A stretch of DNA of 64,000 bases from Parvibaculum sp036499025 (GTDB taxonomy: Bacteria > Pseudomonadota > Alphaproteobacteria > Parvibaculales > Parvibaculaceae), in contig DASYEM010000013.1 of assembly GCA_036499025.1 (NCBI GenBank), forward strand, positions 1-64,000. The letters are read 5' to 3'. The first letter of the stretch is position 1; each line of letters starts with the position of its first letter. The notes below the pieces were generated by a model, which ran no database searches, had not been told where the DNA came from, and saw only the letters and a list, made by a program, of their open reading frames with translations. Below, piece by piece: positions 37,997-47,544 of the stretch. Position numbers and translations under genes: made by a program.

Positions 37997-38955
37997 ATAT
38001 TGCGCCAAGCCCCGACGAGGCGGCAGCCTCGATCGCGGCAGCGGGCGATGTGCGCGCCGAAATCCGCAAATGGTATGGCCATCTTCTGGGCGAAAAGCGT
38101 TCCTCGCCTTTGACGCTCATCGCCTATCACCGCGACGTCGCCGGCTTTTTCGATTTTCTCTGCGATCATCTGGGCGGCCCCGCCGATCTCGGCGCACTGG
38201 CGAAATTGCAGATCCGCGATTTCCGCGCCTTCCTCACCCATCGCCGAAATGACGGGCTGACGAGCCGCAGCCTCGCCCGCAATCTTTCAAGCGTCCGCTC
38301 CTTCTTCCGCTTTCTGGATCGGGCCAATATCGTTTCCAACGCGGCGCTGAAAGCCTTGCGCACGCCGAAGATTCCGCACGGCATCCCCAAACCCGTCGCC
38401 GAAAACGCCGCCCGCGCCATGATCGCCGAAGCCGGTGAGATCGAAAGCGCGCCCTGGATCGCCGCCCGCGATGCCGCGATCCTGACTTTGCTTTACGGCT
38501 GCGGCCTCCGCATCTCGGAAGCTCTCGGCCTCAACCGCAACGACGCACCGCTGCCCGACGTCATACGCATTATCGGCAAGGGCCAGAAGGAACGCCTCGT
38601 TCCGGTGCTTCCCATCACGCGCGATGCCGTGAACGAATATCTGGCGCTCTGCCCCTTCGGTCTTGAACCCGCCGACCCGCTTTTCGTCGGCGCGCGGGGC
38701 AAGCGCATCGACCAGCGTATCGTCCGTGGCCTCGTGATCAAACTCCGCGGCCGCCTTCAGCTCGCAGATACCGTCACGCCCCACGCCTTCCGCCACAGCT
38801 TCGCGACGCATCTATTGGCGGCAGGCGGCGACCTCCGCGCGATCCAGGAATTGCTCGGTCACGCCAGCCTCTCGACCACGCAGATGTACACGGAAGTCGA
38901 AAGCCAGCGCCTGCTGGATATTTACGACAAGGCGCATCCAAGGTCGGGGCACTAA
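37969..38955 (+). CDS. xerC: Tyrosine recombinase XerC
   Basis: A 328-residue tyrosine recombinase of the type that resolves chromosome dimers at dif. N-terminal SAM-like core-binding domain (about 30-125), then the catalytic domain with Arg in YGCGLRISEALGLNR, Lys in GKGQKERLVP, HAFRHSFATHLL (HxxR), LGHASLSTTQMY and the nucleophilic Tyr in TQMYTEV. Its tie to a DUF484 gene marks it as chromosomal Xer and not a phage or integron integrase. An imperfect palindromic repeat follows the stop. Confidence 0.95.
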   Translation: MAGPAAAEVNIAPSPDEAAASIAAAGDVRAEIRKWYGHLLGEKRSSPLTLIAYHRDVAGFFDFLCDHLGGPADLGALAKLQIRDFRAFLTHRRNDGLTSRSLARNLSSVRSFFRFLDRANIVSNAALKALRTPKIPHGIPKPVAENAARAMIAEAGEIESAPWIAARDAAILTLLYGCGLRISEALGLNRNDAPLPDVIRIIGKGQKERLVPVLPITRDAVNEYLALCPFGLEPADPLFVGARGKRIDQRIVRGLVIKLRGRLQLADTVTPHAFRHSFATHLLAAGGDLRAIQELLGHASLSTTQMYTEVESQRLLDIYDKAHPRSGH

Positions 38956-38982
38956 AGCCCACGCCAAAAACAACCGTCGCCC

Positions 38983-39049
38983 CGGCCTTGTGCGGGGTCC
39001 AGTAGCCGCTCGCTCGGAATGTGACGTTCTGGATTCCGGCACGAGGCCG
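38983..39049. repeat. Dispersed palindromic repeat between xerC and lpdA
   Basis: CGGCCTTGTGCGGGGTCCAG (38983-39002) and CTGGATTCCGGCACGAGGCC (39029-39048) are imperfect inverted arms around a 26-nt centre. The type resembles the intergenic mobile palindromes common in Hyphomicrobiales. No coding capacity. Confidence 0.65.
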
Positions 39050-39086
39050 TATGACATCAGGGGATGGAGCGAAGCAGCTGCTTCCC

Positions 39087-40478
39087 TCACATATGGATCG
39101 GCAGCCCCGTCACGGCGAGCGCCGCTTCCTTCACAGCTTCCGACAGTGTCGGATGCGCAAAGCACATGCGCGCGATGTCTTCGGAAGAGCCTGAGAATTC
39201 CATCGCGACGACGGCTTCCTGAATAAGTTCGCCCGCATTCGCGCCGATGATGTGAACGCCAAGCACGCGGTCAGTCGTCTTGTCCGCGAGGATTTTGACG
39301 AAGCCTTCGGTCGTCTTGTTGGCTTTCGCGCGCCCGTTCGCGGTGAACGGAAACTTGCCCGCGTTGTATTCGACGCCGTCCGCCTTCAACTGTTCCTCCG
39401 TCTTGCCGACGGATGCGACTTCCGGCCCGGTGTAAACGACGGCGGGAATGACCTCGTAATTGACATGGCCATAGTGACCGGCAAGCCGCTCGGCCAGCGC
39501 CACGCCTTCTTCCATCGCCTTATGCGCCAGCATCGGTCCGGCAATCACATCGCCGATCGCATAGATGCCATCGATACTGGTTTTCAATTCCGCATCGACT
39601 TCGACGCGGCCTCGCTTGTCGGTCTTGACGCCAACAGCTTCGAGACCGAGCCCTTGTGTATAGGCGACGCGCCCGACCGCGACGAGCACGGCGTCGGCTT
39701 CAAGCATCTGCGCCTCGCCACCCGCCGCCGGTTCGACCGTGACATTGAGCCCGGCCTTGGTCTTTTCGACCTTCGTCACCTTCGAGCCGAGCTTGAAATC
39801 GAAGCCCTGCTTTTTCAGGATGCGTGTGAAATTCTTGACGACCTCGCCATCCATGCCCGGCAGGATCGCGTCGAGGAACTCAACCACCGTCACCTTCGAA
39901 CCGAGCCGTCCCCATACCGAGCCAAGCTCAAGCCCGATGACGCCGCCGCCGATGATGAGCAACCGCTCCGGCACTTTCTCGAAAGTCAGCGCGCCGGTCG
40001 ATGAGACGACGGTCTTCTCGTCGATCTCGATACCCGGCAGCCGCGCCACATCCGAACCCGTGGCGATAACGATGGTCTTGGCCTCAAGCACGCGGTCGCC
40101 GACTTGCACCTTGCCGGGCGCGGCAATGACGCCGAGACCCTTCACCCATTCGATCTTGTTCTTCTTGTAGAGGAACTCGATGCCCTTGGTGTTGCCGTCA
40201 ATGGCTTCCTGCTTGAAGGACAGCATCTGCGGCAGGTTGAGCTTCGGCGTACCGACCTCAATGCCCATATCGGGAAAGGCATGCGTCACTTCCGCGAAAA
40301 GCTCGGACGCATGCAGCAGCGCCTTCGACGGAATGCAGCCGATATTGAGACAGGTGCCGCCAAGCGTCGAATTTTTTTCCACGCAGGCGACAGAGAGCCC
40401 GAGCTGCGCCGCCTTGATCGCGCATTCATAACCGCCGGGGCCCGAACCGATTACCACAAGGTCGAATGAGTCAGCCAT
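39087..40478 (-). CDS. lpdA: Dihydrolipoyl dehydrogenase (E3)
   Basis: FAD/NAD oxidoreductase that reoxidises lipoyl groups of 2-oxoglutarate dehydrogenase and related complexes. 463 residues: FAD site VIGSGPGGYECAIKAAQLG, redox disulfide GGTCLNIGCIPSKALL, NAD site IIGGGVIGLELGSVWGRLG, and the C-terminal catalytic pair in FAHPTLSEA (His, with Glu downstream). It ends the sucCDAB-lpd block. It is separated from odhB by 163 bp containing a nested palindrome and has a further palindrome after its stop. Confidence 0.96.
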   Translation of the reverse strand: MADSFDLVVIGSGPGGYECAIKAAQLGLSVACVEKNSTLGGTCLNIGCIPSKALLHASELFAEVTHAFPDMGIEVGTPKLNLPQMLSFKQEAIDGNTKGIEFLYKKNKIEWVKGLGVIAAPGKVQVGDRVLEAKTIVIATGSDVARLPGIEIDEKTVVSSTGALTFEKVPERLLIIGGGVIGLELGSVWGRLGSKVTVVEFLDAILPGMDGEVVKNFTRILKKQGFDFKLGSKVTKVEKTKAGLNVTVEPAAGGEAQMLEADAVLVAVGRVAYTQGLGLEAVGVKTDKRGRVEVDAELKTSIDGIYAIGDVIAGPMLAHKAMEEGVALAERLAGHYGHVNYEVIPAVVYTGPEVASVGKTEEQLKADGVEYNAGKFPFTANGRAKANKTTEGFVKILADKTTDRVLGVHIIGANAGELIQEAVVAMEFSGSSEDIARMCFAHPTLSEAVKEAALAVTGLPIHM

Positions 40479-40517
40479 TGGGTTCAGCCCTTTCGTTTAT
40501 CATGCCAGTTCCATCAA

Positions 40518-40608
40518 CGTCATGGCCCGGCTTGTCCGGGCCATCCACGTCTTGACTGCGTACACCGGAAGAAAGACGTGGATGACCCGCATAAAGCGGA
40601 TCATGACG
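40518..40608. repeat. Nested palindromic repeat between odhB and lpdA
   Basis: CGTCATG (40518-40524) / CATGACG (40602-40608) form the outer arms, ATCCACGTCTT (40543-40553) / AAGACGTGGAT (40573-40583) the inner arms, and GGCCCGG/CCGGGCC (about 40524-40541) a further stem. It is a mobile-type intergenic palindrome. It could also act as a processing or attenuation structure that lowers lpdA expression relative to odhB. Confidence 0.65.
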
Positions 40609-40641
40609 AACGGAGTGACTAAATGTTCCGCCCGTCTTGCA

Positions 40642-41907
40642 TCACAAATCCAGCAACAGGCGCTGCGGGTCTTCGAGCGATTCCTTGACGCGCACGAGGA
40701 AAGTCACGGCCTCGCGTCCGTCGACGATGCGGTGATCGTAGGAAAGCGCCAGATACATCATCGGACGGATCACGATCTGTCCGTTGACGACCATCGGGCG
40801 GTCCTGAATCTTGTGCATGCCGAGCACGCCCGACTGCGGCGCGTTGAGGATCGGCGTCGACATCAGTGAGCCATAGACGCCGCCGTTCGAAATCGTGAAC
40901 GTGCCGCCTTGCAATTCTTCGAGCTTCAGCTGCCCGTCGCGGGCGCGCTTGCCGAAATCATTGATGCCTTTCTCGATGTCGGCGAGCGAGAGCGACTGCG
41001 CCTCGCGCAGCACCGGCACGATAAGCCCGCGCTCGGTCGAAACCGCGATGCCCATGTTGCAGTAATTCTTATAGACGAGGTCGTCGCCGTCGATTTCGGC
41101 ATTGACCGCCGGAATGTCGTGCAGCGCCGCGATGCAGGCTTTCACAAAAAAGCCCATGAAGCCGAGACGCACGCCGTGCTTCTTTTCAAACACGTCCTTG
41201 TAATGCGTCCGCAAGCCCATGATCGCGGTCATGTCCACCTCGTTGAAGGTGGTGAGCATGGCGGCCGTGTTCTGCGCTTCCTTCAGCCGCGTTGCGATGG
41301 TCTTGCGCAGACGTGTCATGCGCACGCGCTCTTCGCGCGCCGCATCCTGTGCGGGCACTGGGGCGCGCACCTGAACCGGCGCGGCGATCTGCGCCTGGGG
41401 CCTGGCTGCGGCTTCAAGCGCGTCGCCCTTGGTCAGGCGTCCATCCTTGCCCGTGCCTTCGATCTTTGCAGCGTCGAGGCTGTTCTCCTCGACGACGCGG
41501 CGCACGGCAGGCGCGAGCGCGGCGTCAGCGGCTTTCGCCGGAGCGGCGGCAGGCTTCGGCGCGGCAGGCGCAGGAGTTGGCGCCGGTGCGGGAGCCGCCG
41601 CCTTCGGCGTTTCGGCTTTCTTCGGCTCTTCCTTCTTCGCGGCGGGCTTTCCGGCAGCGGCTTTACCCGCGCCTTCGCCGATCGAGGCGAGGATCGCGCC
41701 GATCGTCACCGTCTCGCCGCTTTTCACCAGAATTTCCGACAGCACGCCCGAGGCGGGCGCGGGCACTTCGACCGTCACCTTGTCGGTTTCAAGCTCGACC
41801 AGTGGCTCATCGACCGTCACCGCATCGCCCGGCTGCTTGAACCATTGCGCGACGGTCGCTTCCGTCACGGATTCGCCAAGGGCTGGTACTTTGACTTCGG
41901 TCGCCAT
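40642..41907 (-). CDS. odhB: 2-oxoglutarate dehydrogenase E2, dihydrolipoyl succinyltransferase
   Basis: Core of the 2-oxoglutarate dehydrogenase complex, about 421 residues. The lipoyl domain (1-78) has the lipoylated Lys in ETDKVTVEVPAP. Then come an Ala/Pro/Lys-rich linker, a peripheral-subunit-binding domain (about 130-165; APAVRRVVEENSLDAAKIEG) and the acyltransferase domain with the catalytic SYDHRIVDGREAV near the C-terminus. ATG 41907 is preferred because AAAGG then has a 9-nt spacing; ATG 41913 is also possible. It lies 24 bp after sucA. Confidence 0.96.
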   Translation of the reverse strand: MATEVKVPALGESVTEATVAQWFKQPGDAVTVDEPLVELETDKVTVEVPAPASGVLSEILVKSGETVTIGAILASIGEGAGKAAAGKPAAKKEEPKKAETPKAAAPAPAPTPAPAAPKPAAAPAKAADAALAPAVRRVVEENSLDAAKIEGTGKDGRLTKGDALEAAARPQAQIAAPVQVRAPVPAQDAAREERVRMTRLRKTIATRLKEAQNTAAMLTTFNEVDMTAIMGLRTHYKDVFEKKHGVRLGFMGFFVKACIAALHDIPAVNAEIDGDDLVYKNYCNMGIAVSTERGLIVPVLREAQSLSLADIEKGINDFGKRARDGQLKLEELQGGTFTISNGGVYGSLMSTPILNAPQSGVLGMHKIQDRPMVVNGQIVIRPMMYLALSYDHRIVDGREAVTFLVRVKESLEDPQRLLLDL

Positions 41908-41931
41908 GCTCATTCGCCTTTCAGAGATAAA

Positions 41932-44886
41932 TCAATCGACCTTCAGCGCATCCGACAGAAGCTGGTTGAGCTGCTGCACATGCTTGCTCATCAGACCCAC
42001 GGCCGTCGCCGCCGATGACGGACGCCCGGCATAGCGGGCGCGGCGATAACGCGCGCCAACCTGATCGAGCACCCATTCGATATTGGGCTCCATGAATTGC
42101 CACGCACCCATGTTCTTGGGCTCTTCCTGGCACCAGACGATCTCCGCCTGCGGGAAGCGCAGAAGTTCGGTCATCAGCGACTTCGCCGGGAACGGGTAAA
42201 GCTGTTCGACGCGCATCAGATAAATGTCGTTGATCTCGCGCTTCTCGCGTTCCTCATAGAGGTCGTAATAGACCTTGCCCGTGCACATGACGACGCGCTT
42301 GATCTTGTCGTCGCTGACGAGCTTGATCTTCTCGCCCTTCAGCATCTGCGCATCGTCCCAAAGCACGCGATGGAACGTCGAGCTGAGCCCGAATTCCTCA
42401 AGCTTCGAATGCACGCGCTTGTGACGCAGCAAGGACTTCGGCGTCATGATGATCAGCGGCTTGCGGAATTTCCGGTGCATCTGACGGCGCAGCACATGGA
42501 AATAATTCATCGGCGTTGTGCAATTGACGACCTGCATGTTGTCTTCCGCGCACATCTGCAGATAGCGCTCGAGACGCGCCGACGAATGCTCCGGCCCCGC
42601 GCCTTCATAGCCATGCGGCAGCAGCATCACCAGGCCGCACATGCGCAGCCACTTGCGTTCGCCGCTTGAGATGAACTGATCGACCACCACCTGCGCGCCA
42701 TTGGCGAAGTCGCCATATTGCGCTTCCCAGAGCGTCAGCGCATTGGGTTCGGCGAGGCTGTAGCCATATTCAAAACCCAGCACCGCGTTTTCCGACAGCA
42801 TCGAATTGATGACTTCGTACTGCGCCTGATTTTCCGCGACGTGATTGAGCGGAATATAGCGGTCCTCGGTCTCCTGATCGTTCAGCACCGAATGGCGTTG
42901 CACGAACGTGCCGCGCTCGGAATCCTGACCCGACAGGCGCACCTTGAAGCCTTCGTTGAGCAGCGTGCCGAAAGCCAGCGCCTCCGCCATGCCCCAATCG
43001 ATCCCTTCACCGGTCTCGATCATCTTGCGGCGGTTATCCATGAACCGCTGAATGGTCTTGTGGATGTTGAAGCCTTCGGGCACTTCCGAAAGCTTCATGC
43101 CCACCTTACGCAGAATCTCGATATCGACGCCCGTCTCGCCGCGTTGCGCCTCGCCCTCGGCGCGGCCCAGTCCGGCCCAGCGTCCATCGAGCCAATCGGC
43201 CTTGTTGGGGCGGAAACCATTCGACGCTTCATATTCGACTTCGAGTTCCTGCTTGAACGCGTCGATGCGCCCCTGAAGTTGCTCGGCGGTCAGAAGACCC
43301 GACTTCACGATCCGCTCGGAATAGATTTCCAGCGTCGTCGGATGGCTCCTGATCTTTTTATACATCAGGGGCTGGGTGAAGCTCGGCTCGTCGCTCTCGT
43401 TATGTCCGAAGCGGCGATAGCAGAACATATCGACGACGACAGGCTTGTTGAAACGCTGACGGAATTCGGTCGCGATCTTCATCGCATGAACGACCGCTTC
43501 GGGATCGTCGCCGTTCACATGGAAAATCGGCGCCTGCACCATCTTGGCGACGTCGGAGGGATAAGGCGAGGAACGCGAAAAGATCGGACTCGTCGTGAAG
43601 CCGATCTGATTGTTGATGATGAAGTGAATGGAGCCGCCGGTGCGGTGCCCCTTCAGACCTGAAAGCCCGAGACATTCGGCAACGACGCCTTGGCCCGCGA
43701 AAGCCGCGTCGCCATGAATGAGCAGCGGAATGACCGAACCGCGCTGGCCGTCGTGAAGCTGATCCTGCTTTGCCCGCGCTTTGCCAAGCACCACCGGATC
43801 GACGATCTCGAGATGCGAGGGATTGGCGGTCAGCGACAGATGCACCTTGTTGCCGTCGAACTCGCGATCTGACGACGCACCAAGGTGATATTTGACGTCG
43901 CCCGAACCATCGACGTCTTCCGGATTCGCCGAGCCGCCCTTGAATTCGTGAAAGATCGCGCGGTAAGGCTTCGACATCACATTGACGAGCACATTGAGGC
44001 GCCCGCGATGCGCCATGCCGAGCACGATCTCTTTGACGCCGAGATTGCCGCCGCGCTTGATCACCTGCTCAAGCGCCGGGATCATCGCTTCCGCGCCGTC
44101 GAGGCCGAAACGCTTGGTGCCGATATATTTGACGCCCGCGAACCGCTCGAAACCTTCCGACTGAATGAGCTTGTCGAGAATGGCGAGCCGGCCGATCTCG
44201 GTGAAGGCGACTTCCTTGTCCGGCCCTTCGATGCGTTCCTGAATCCACGCCTTCTCTTCGGGATCACCGATATGCATGAACTCGACGCCGATCGTACCGC
44301 AATAGGTACGGCGCAGGATTTCGAGCATCTGGCGAACCGTCGCCGTCTCGAGCCCCAGCACATTGTCGATGAAGATCGGACGATCGAGATCGGCAGACCC
44401 GAAGCCATAGCTTTCGGGCTGCAACTCGGGATGTTGCGACTTCGGCCGTAATTGCAGTGGATCGATATCGGCATCGAGATGGCCGCGAATGCGATAGGCG
44501 CGGATCATCATCAGCGCGCGCACGCTGTCGAGCGTCGCCGCGCGAATGTCGGCCTCGCTCGCGCCGCCGCCCTTGCGCTCTGAAATCTTCTGCTTGATGG
44601 GGCCTTCCGCCACCGTCCAGTTGCCGTCCAGCGCACTCACCAGCTCGCCATTCGCCAGTACCGGCCAGTCGGGCCGCGTCCAGGACGCGCCCTTGACCTC
44701 GTTCAGAACCTCGTCGCGCGTGTCGCCGAGACCGCCGAAGAAAGCCTGCCACTCCGCATCGACCGAATTCGGGTCCTGCTGGAAGCGCGCATAAAGCTGC
44801 TCGACATAACCAGCGTTGGTGGCGTTGAGAAAGGAGGTGCGCTCAAAGCGCTCGCGGGGGCTGTCCCCGCTCGGATCATCGCTCAT
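41932..44886 (-). CDS. sucA: 2-oxoglutarate dehydrogenase E1 component
   Basis: Thiamine-diphosphate enzyme that decarboxylates 2-oxoglutarate and succinylates the E2 lipoyl group. 984 residues: N-terminal FLNATNAGYVEQLYARFQQD, active-site regions GMAHRGRLNVLVNVMSKPY, HGDAAFAGQGVV and the C-terminal QEEPKNMGAWQFM. ATG 44886 (MSDDPSGDS) is chosen over the TTG three codons earlier. It is 178 bp from the sucD stop, a longer gap than between sucA and odhB. Confidence 0.97.
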   Translation of the reverse strand: MSDDPSGDSPRERFERTSFLNATNAGYVEQLYARFQQDPNSVDAEWQAFFGGLGDTRDEVLNEVKGASWTRPDWPVLANGELVSALDGNWTVAEGPIKQKISERKGGGASEADIRAATLDSVRALMMIRAYRIRGHLDADIDPLQLRPKSQHPELQPESYGFGSADLDRPIFIDNVLGLETATVRQMLEILRRTYCGTIGVEFMHIGDPEEKAWIQERIEGPDKEVAFTEIGRLAILDKLIQSEGFERFAGVKYIGTKRFGLDGAEAMIPALEQVIKRGGNLGVKEIVLGMAHRGRLNVLVNVMSKPYRAIFHEFKGGSANPEDVDGSGDVKYHLGASSDREFDGNKVHLSLTANPSHLEIVDPVVLGKARAKQDQLHDGQRGSVIPLLIHGDAAFAGQGVVAECLGLSGLKGHRTGGSIHFIINNQIGFTTSPIFSRSSPYPSDVAKMVQAPIFHVNGDDPEAVVHAMKIATEFRQRFNKPVVVDMFCYRRFGHNESDEPSFTQPLMYKKIRSHPTTLEIYSERIVKSGLLTAEQLQGRIDAFKQELEVEYEASNGFRPNKADWLDGRWAGLGRAEGEAQRGETGVDIEILRKVGMKLSEVPEGFNIHKTIQRFMDNRRKMIETGEGIDWGMAEALAFGTLLNEGFKVRLSGQDSERGTFVQRHSVLNDQETEDRYIPLNHVAENQAQYEVINSMLSENAVLGFEYGYSLAEPNALTLWEAQYGDFANGAQVVVDQFISSGERKWLRMCGLVMLLPHGYEGAGPEHSSARLERYLQMCAEDNMQVVNCTTPMNYFHVLRRQMHRKFRKPLIIMTPKSLLRHKRVHSKLEEFGLSSTFHRVLWDDAQMLKGEKIKLVSDDKIKRVVMCTGKVYYDLYEEREKREINDIYLMRVEQLYPFPAKSLMTELLRFPQAEIVWCQEEPKNMGAWQFMEPNIEWVLDQVGARYRRARYAGRPSSAATAVGLMSKHVQQLNQLLSDALKVD

Positions 44887-45074
44887 GTCGATCAAGCCTA
44901 TACAACCGGAGTGGGCGGAGGGCGCCGCAGCTCCTTTGTGAATCAGGCACGCAACGCTTGCCGGTGGAGGAATCTTACCTTCCTACCATCAACAAGCCAT
45001 TTAAACTCCTTACGGAATCCTCAACTTTTGGTGACGATTCCGCAAGCATTCACATCCTGAAACCCTTCTGGGTC

Positions 45075-45953
45075 TCAGCGTCCGGCGAGCAATTCCACCA
45101 GCGTCGTGCCGAGCGCGGCGGGAGATGACGCCACCCGGATGCCCGCCGACTTCATCGCTTCCATCTTGTCGCCCGCGCCGCCCTTGCCGCCGGAGATGAT
45201 GGCGCCTGCATGGCCCATCCGCCGTCCGGGAGGAGCGGTCACGCCGGCGATGAAACCGACGACCGGCTTCTTCACCTTGGAGTGTTTCAGGAACTCCGCC
45301 GCATCTTCTTCCGCCGAGCCGCCGATTTCGCCGATCATGATGATCGATGTCGTCTCGTCGTCGCCGAGGAAGAGGTCGAGGCAGTCGATGAAATTCGTGC
45401 CGTTGACCGGGTCGCCGCCGATGCCGATGCAGGTCGTCTGGCCGAGGCCCGCAGCGGTCGTCTGGTGAACGGCCTCATATGTAAGCGTGCCCGAGCGCGA
45501 GACAATGCCGACGGAGCCGCGCTTGTGAATGTGACCGGGCATGATGCCGATTTTGCACTCGCCGGGCGTGATGACGCCGGGGCAATTCGGCCCGACGAGA
45601 CGCGTCTTCGAGCCCGAAAGCGCCCGCTTCACACGCACCATGTCGAGAACGGGAATGCCCTCGGTGATGCAGACGGCAAGCTCGATGCCCGCGTCGATCG
45701 CCTCGAGGATCGCATCGGCCGCGAACGGCGGCGGAACGTAAATCGCCGACGCCGTCGCGCCGGTGCGCGCGACCGCTTCGCCGACCGTGTTGAAGACGGG
45801 AAGCCCGAGATGCGTCGTGCCGCCTTTGCCGGGCGAAGTGCCGCCGACCATCTTCGTTCCGTAAGCGATGGCCGCTTCCGAATGGAAAGTGCCCTGATTG
45901 CCGGTGAAGCCCTGGCAAATGACCTTGGTGTTCTTATCGACCAGGACGGACAT
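45075..45953 (-). CDS. sucD: Succinyl-CoA ligase alpha subunit
   Basis: 292 residues: CoA-binding Rossmann domain (QGFTGNQGTFHSEAAIAYG), VGPNCPGVITPGECKIG, and the phosphorylated His region PGRRMGHAGAIISGGKGGA. It forms succinate and ATP/GTP from succinyl-CoA. Its ATG shares a base with the sucC stop (TAATG at 45953), so the subunits are translationally coupled. Confidence 0.97.
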   Translation of the reverse strand: MSVLVDKNTKVICQGFTGNQGTFHSEAAIAYGTKMVGGTSPGKGGTTHLGLPVFNTVGEAVARTGATASAIYVPPPFAADAILEAIDAGIELAVCITEGIPVLDMVRVKRALSGSKTRLVGPNCPGVITPGECKIGIMPGHIHKRGSVGIVSRSGTLTYEAVHQTTAAGLGQTTCIGIGGDPVNGTNFIDCLDLFLGDDETTSIIMIGEIGGSAEEDAAEFLKHSKVKKPVVGFIAGVTAPPGRRMGHAGAIISGGKGGAGDKMEAMKSAGIRVASSPAALGTTLVELLAGR

Positions 45954-47122
45954 TATGCGGCCTCCTTCACGGCTTTGACGATCTTCTCAGCCGCGTCGGC
46001 CAGGTTGTCGGCGGAGATGATCGGCAAACCCGATTCCGCCATGATCTTTTTGCCAAGCTCGACATTCGTGCCTTCGAGACGCACGACGAGCGGCACATGC
46101 AGCTTCACTTCCTTGGCTGCCGCAACAACGCCTTCGGCGATGATGTCGCAACGCATGATGCCGCCGAAAATGTTGACCAGAATGCCTTCGACGCTCGGGT
46201 CCGACAGAATGATCTTGAACGCCGCCGTGACTTTCTCTTTCGTCGCGCCACCGCCCACGTCGAGGAAGTTCGCCGGCTCCGAGCCATAGAGCTTGATGAT
46301 GTCCATCGTCGCCATGGCAAGACCCGCGCCATTGACCATGCAGCCGATCTGACCGTCGAGCTTGATGTAGTTGAGATCGTATTTCGACGCCTCGACTTCC
46401 GCCGGGTCTTCTTCCGTCAGGTCGCGCAACTCCACGATGTCCTTGTGACGGTAAAGCGCGTTCGAATCGAAACCGATCTTGGCATCGAGGCAGATGAGAT
46501 TGCCCTCGCCGGTCACGACCAGCGGATTGATCTCCAGCATGCTCATGTCTTCGGTGGTGAAGGCCTTGTAGAGCTTTTCGACAAGCGCCACGCCCTGTTT
46601 GATCTGGTCGCCTTCGAGGCCGAGCGCATAAGCCACTTTGCGGCCATGGAAGGGCTGGATGCCCGACGCCACATCAACGGAGAAGGCGAGAATTTTTTCC
46701 GGCGTCTTGTGCGCCACTTCCTCGATATCCATGCCGCCTTCGGTCGAGACGATGAAGGAAACGCGCGATGTCTCGCGGTCGACGACGATGGAGAGGTAAA
46801 GCTCGCGTTTGATGTTCGAGCCGTCTTCCACATAGATGCGCTGGACGAGCTTGCCCGCCGGGCCCGTCTGATGCGTGACGAGCGTCATGCCGAGCATCCG
46901 CGTCGCTTCCGCCTTCACATCCTCCAGCGACTTCACGACCTTGACGCCGCCGCCCTTGCCGCGTCCGCCAGCATGGATCTGCGCTTTGACCACATAGACG
47001 GGTCCGGGAAGCGTCTTGGCCGCAGCCACCGCTTCGTCGGGCGAAAAAGCGGGAGAACCCTTCGGCACCGGCACGCCATATTTCGCGAGCACGGCTTTGG
47101 CCTGGTATTCGTGGATGTTCAT
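45953..47122 (-). CDS. sucC: Succinyl-CoA ligase beta subunit
   Basis: 389 residues with an ATP-grasp domain (MNIHEYQAKAVLAKYGVPVP, VKAQIHAGGRGKGGGVKVV) and the C-terminal ligase domain (FLDVGGGATKEKVTAAF, NIFGGIMRCDIIAEGVV). First gene of the sucCDAB run. A good promoter lies upstream at 47245-47273. Confidence 0.97.
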   Translation of the reverse strand: MNIHEYQAKAVLAKYGVPVPKGSPAFSPDEAVAAAKTLPGPVYVVKAQIHAGGRGKGGGVKVVKSLEDVKAEATRMLGMTLVTHQTGPAGKLVQRIYVEDGSNIKRELYLSIVVDRETSRVSFIVSTEGGMDIEEVAHKTPEKILAFSVDVASGIQPFHGRKVAYALGLEGDQIKQGVALVEKLYKAFTTEDMSMLEINPLVVTGEGNLICLDAKIGFDSNALYRHKDIVELRDLTEEDPAEVEASKYDLNYIKLDGQIGCMVNGAGLAMATMDIIKLYGSEPANFLDVGGGATKEKVTAAFKIILSDPSVEGILVNIFGGIMRCDIIAEGVVAAAKEVKLHVPLVVRLEGTNVELGKKIMAESGLPIISADNLADAAEKIVKAVKEAA

Positions 47123-47544
47123 TCGGATGTCCGGGCTGAATGGGGCCGCTAAACCTGCGCGCCACCCCCAATGGAACTTCGGTTGGTGGGGAGTTATAGC
47201 ACCCGGGAAAGTGGGTGCAATCGCAAAGTGCTGAATCTCAATTCAGATTATTGCACACTCGACCAACTGACAAAACTCTCAATAAAATTATGGGCATAGC
47301 CTCGGCACGCCCTGACGCAGCGTCATTTGCCTCGATAGATGCAACTTGTCTTTTGTCCAGCTCCGGGAGGTGCGGTTGCCGGGCTTTTCGCCCCTTTCCG
47401 GCGGCACTCACGGGGAGTTGATCGGCCATGTTGGAAATTTTATTCCAAATAGTTGCAAACATGTTACATCTCGGACGGGACGAGAGGCGGCAGCAGGCCG
47501 CGATGTAGCGTAACTGGGAGGGCCGCTCGGCGGTCCAGCACTCC
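47123..47544. other. Divergent intergenic region sucC / LtaS-like gene
   Basis: 422 bp without a convincing gene. It holds the sucC promoter and operator described separately. Nearer the LtaS-like gene is TTGGAA-ATTTTA-TTCCAA (47431-47448), an exact inverted repeat that may be an operator for that gene. A 63-codon minus-strand frame at 47238-47429 was considered and dismissed because its end coincides with the sucC promoter. Confidence 0.5.
47231..47273 (-). promoter_or_regulatory. Predicted sigma70 promoter and overlapping operator for sucCDAB
   Basis: On the minus strand, TTGTCA (47273-47268) and TAATCT (47250-47245) are 17 bp apart, a strong housekeeping promoter. CTGAAT-CTCA-ATTCAG (47231-47246) is an exact inverted repeat that overlaps the -10 box and the expected start near 47238, the usual place for a repressor. 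The leader to sucC would be about 115 nt and contains a GCACCC/GGGTGC hairpin (47199-47218). Confidence 0.65.

Noticed and set aside
37969..38955. Phage or integron integrase
   Set aside because: Overlap with DUF484 and the XerC-type length and motifs mark it as the chromosomal recombinase; no att-like repeat or cargo.
47238..47429. Possible 63-residue minus-strand gene upstream of sucC
   Set aside because: Its end overlaps the -10 region of the predicted sucC promoter, the ribosome site is weak and no family is recognised.
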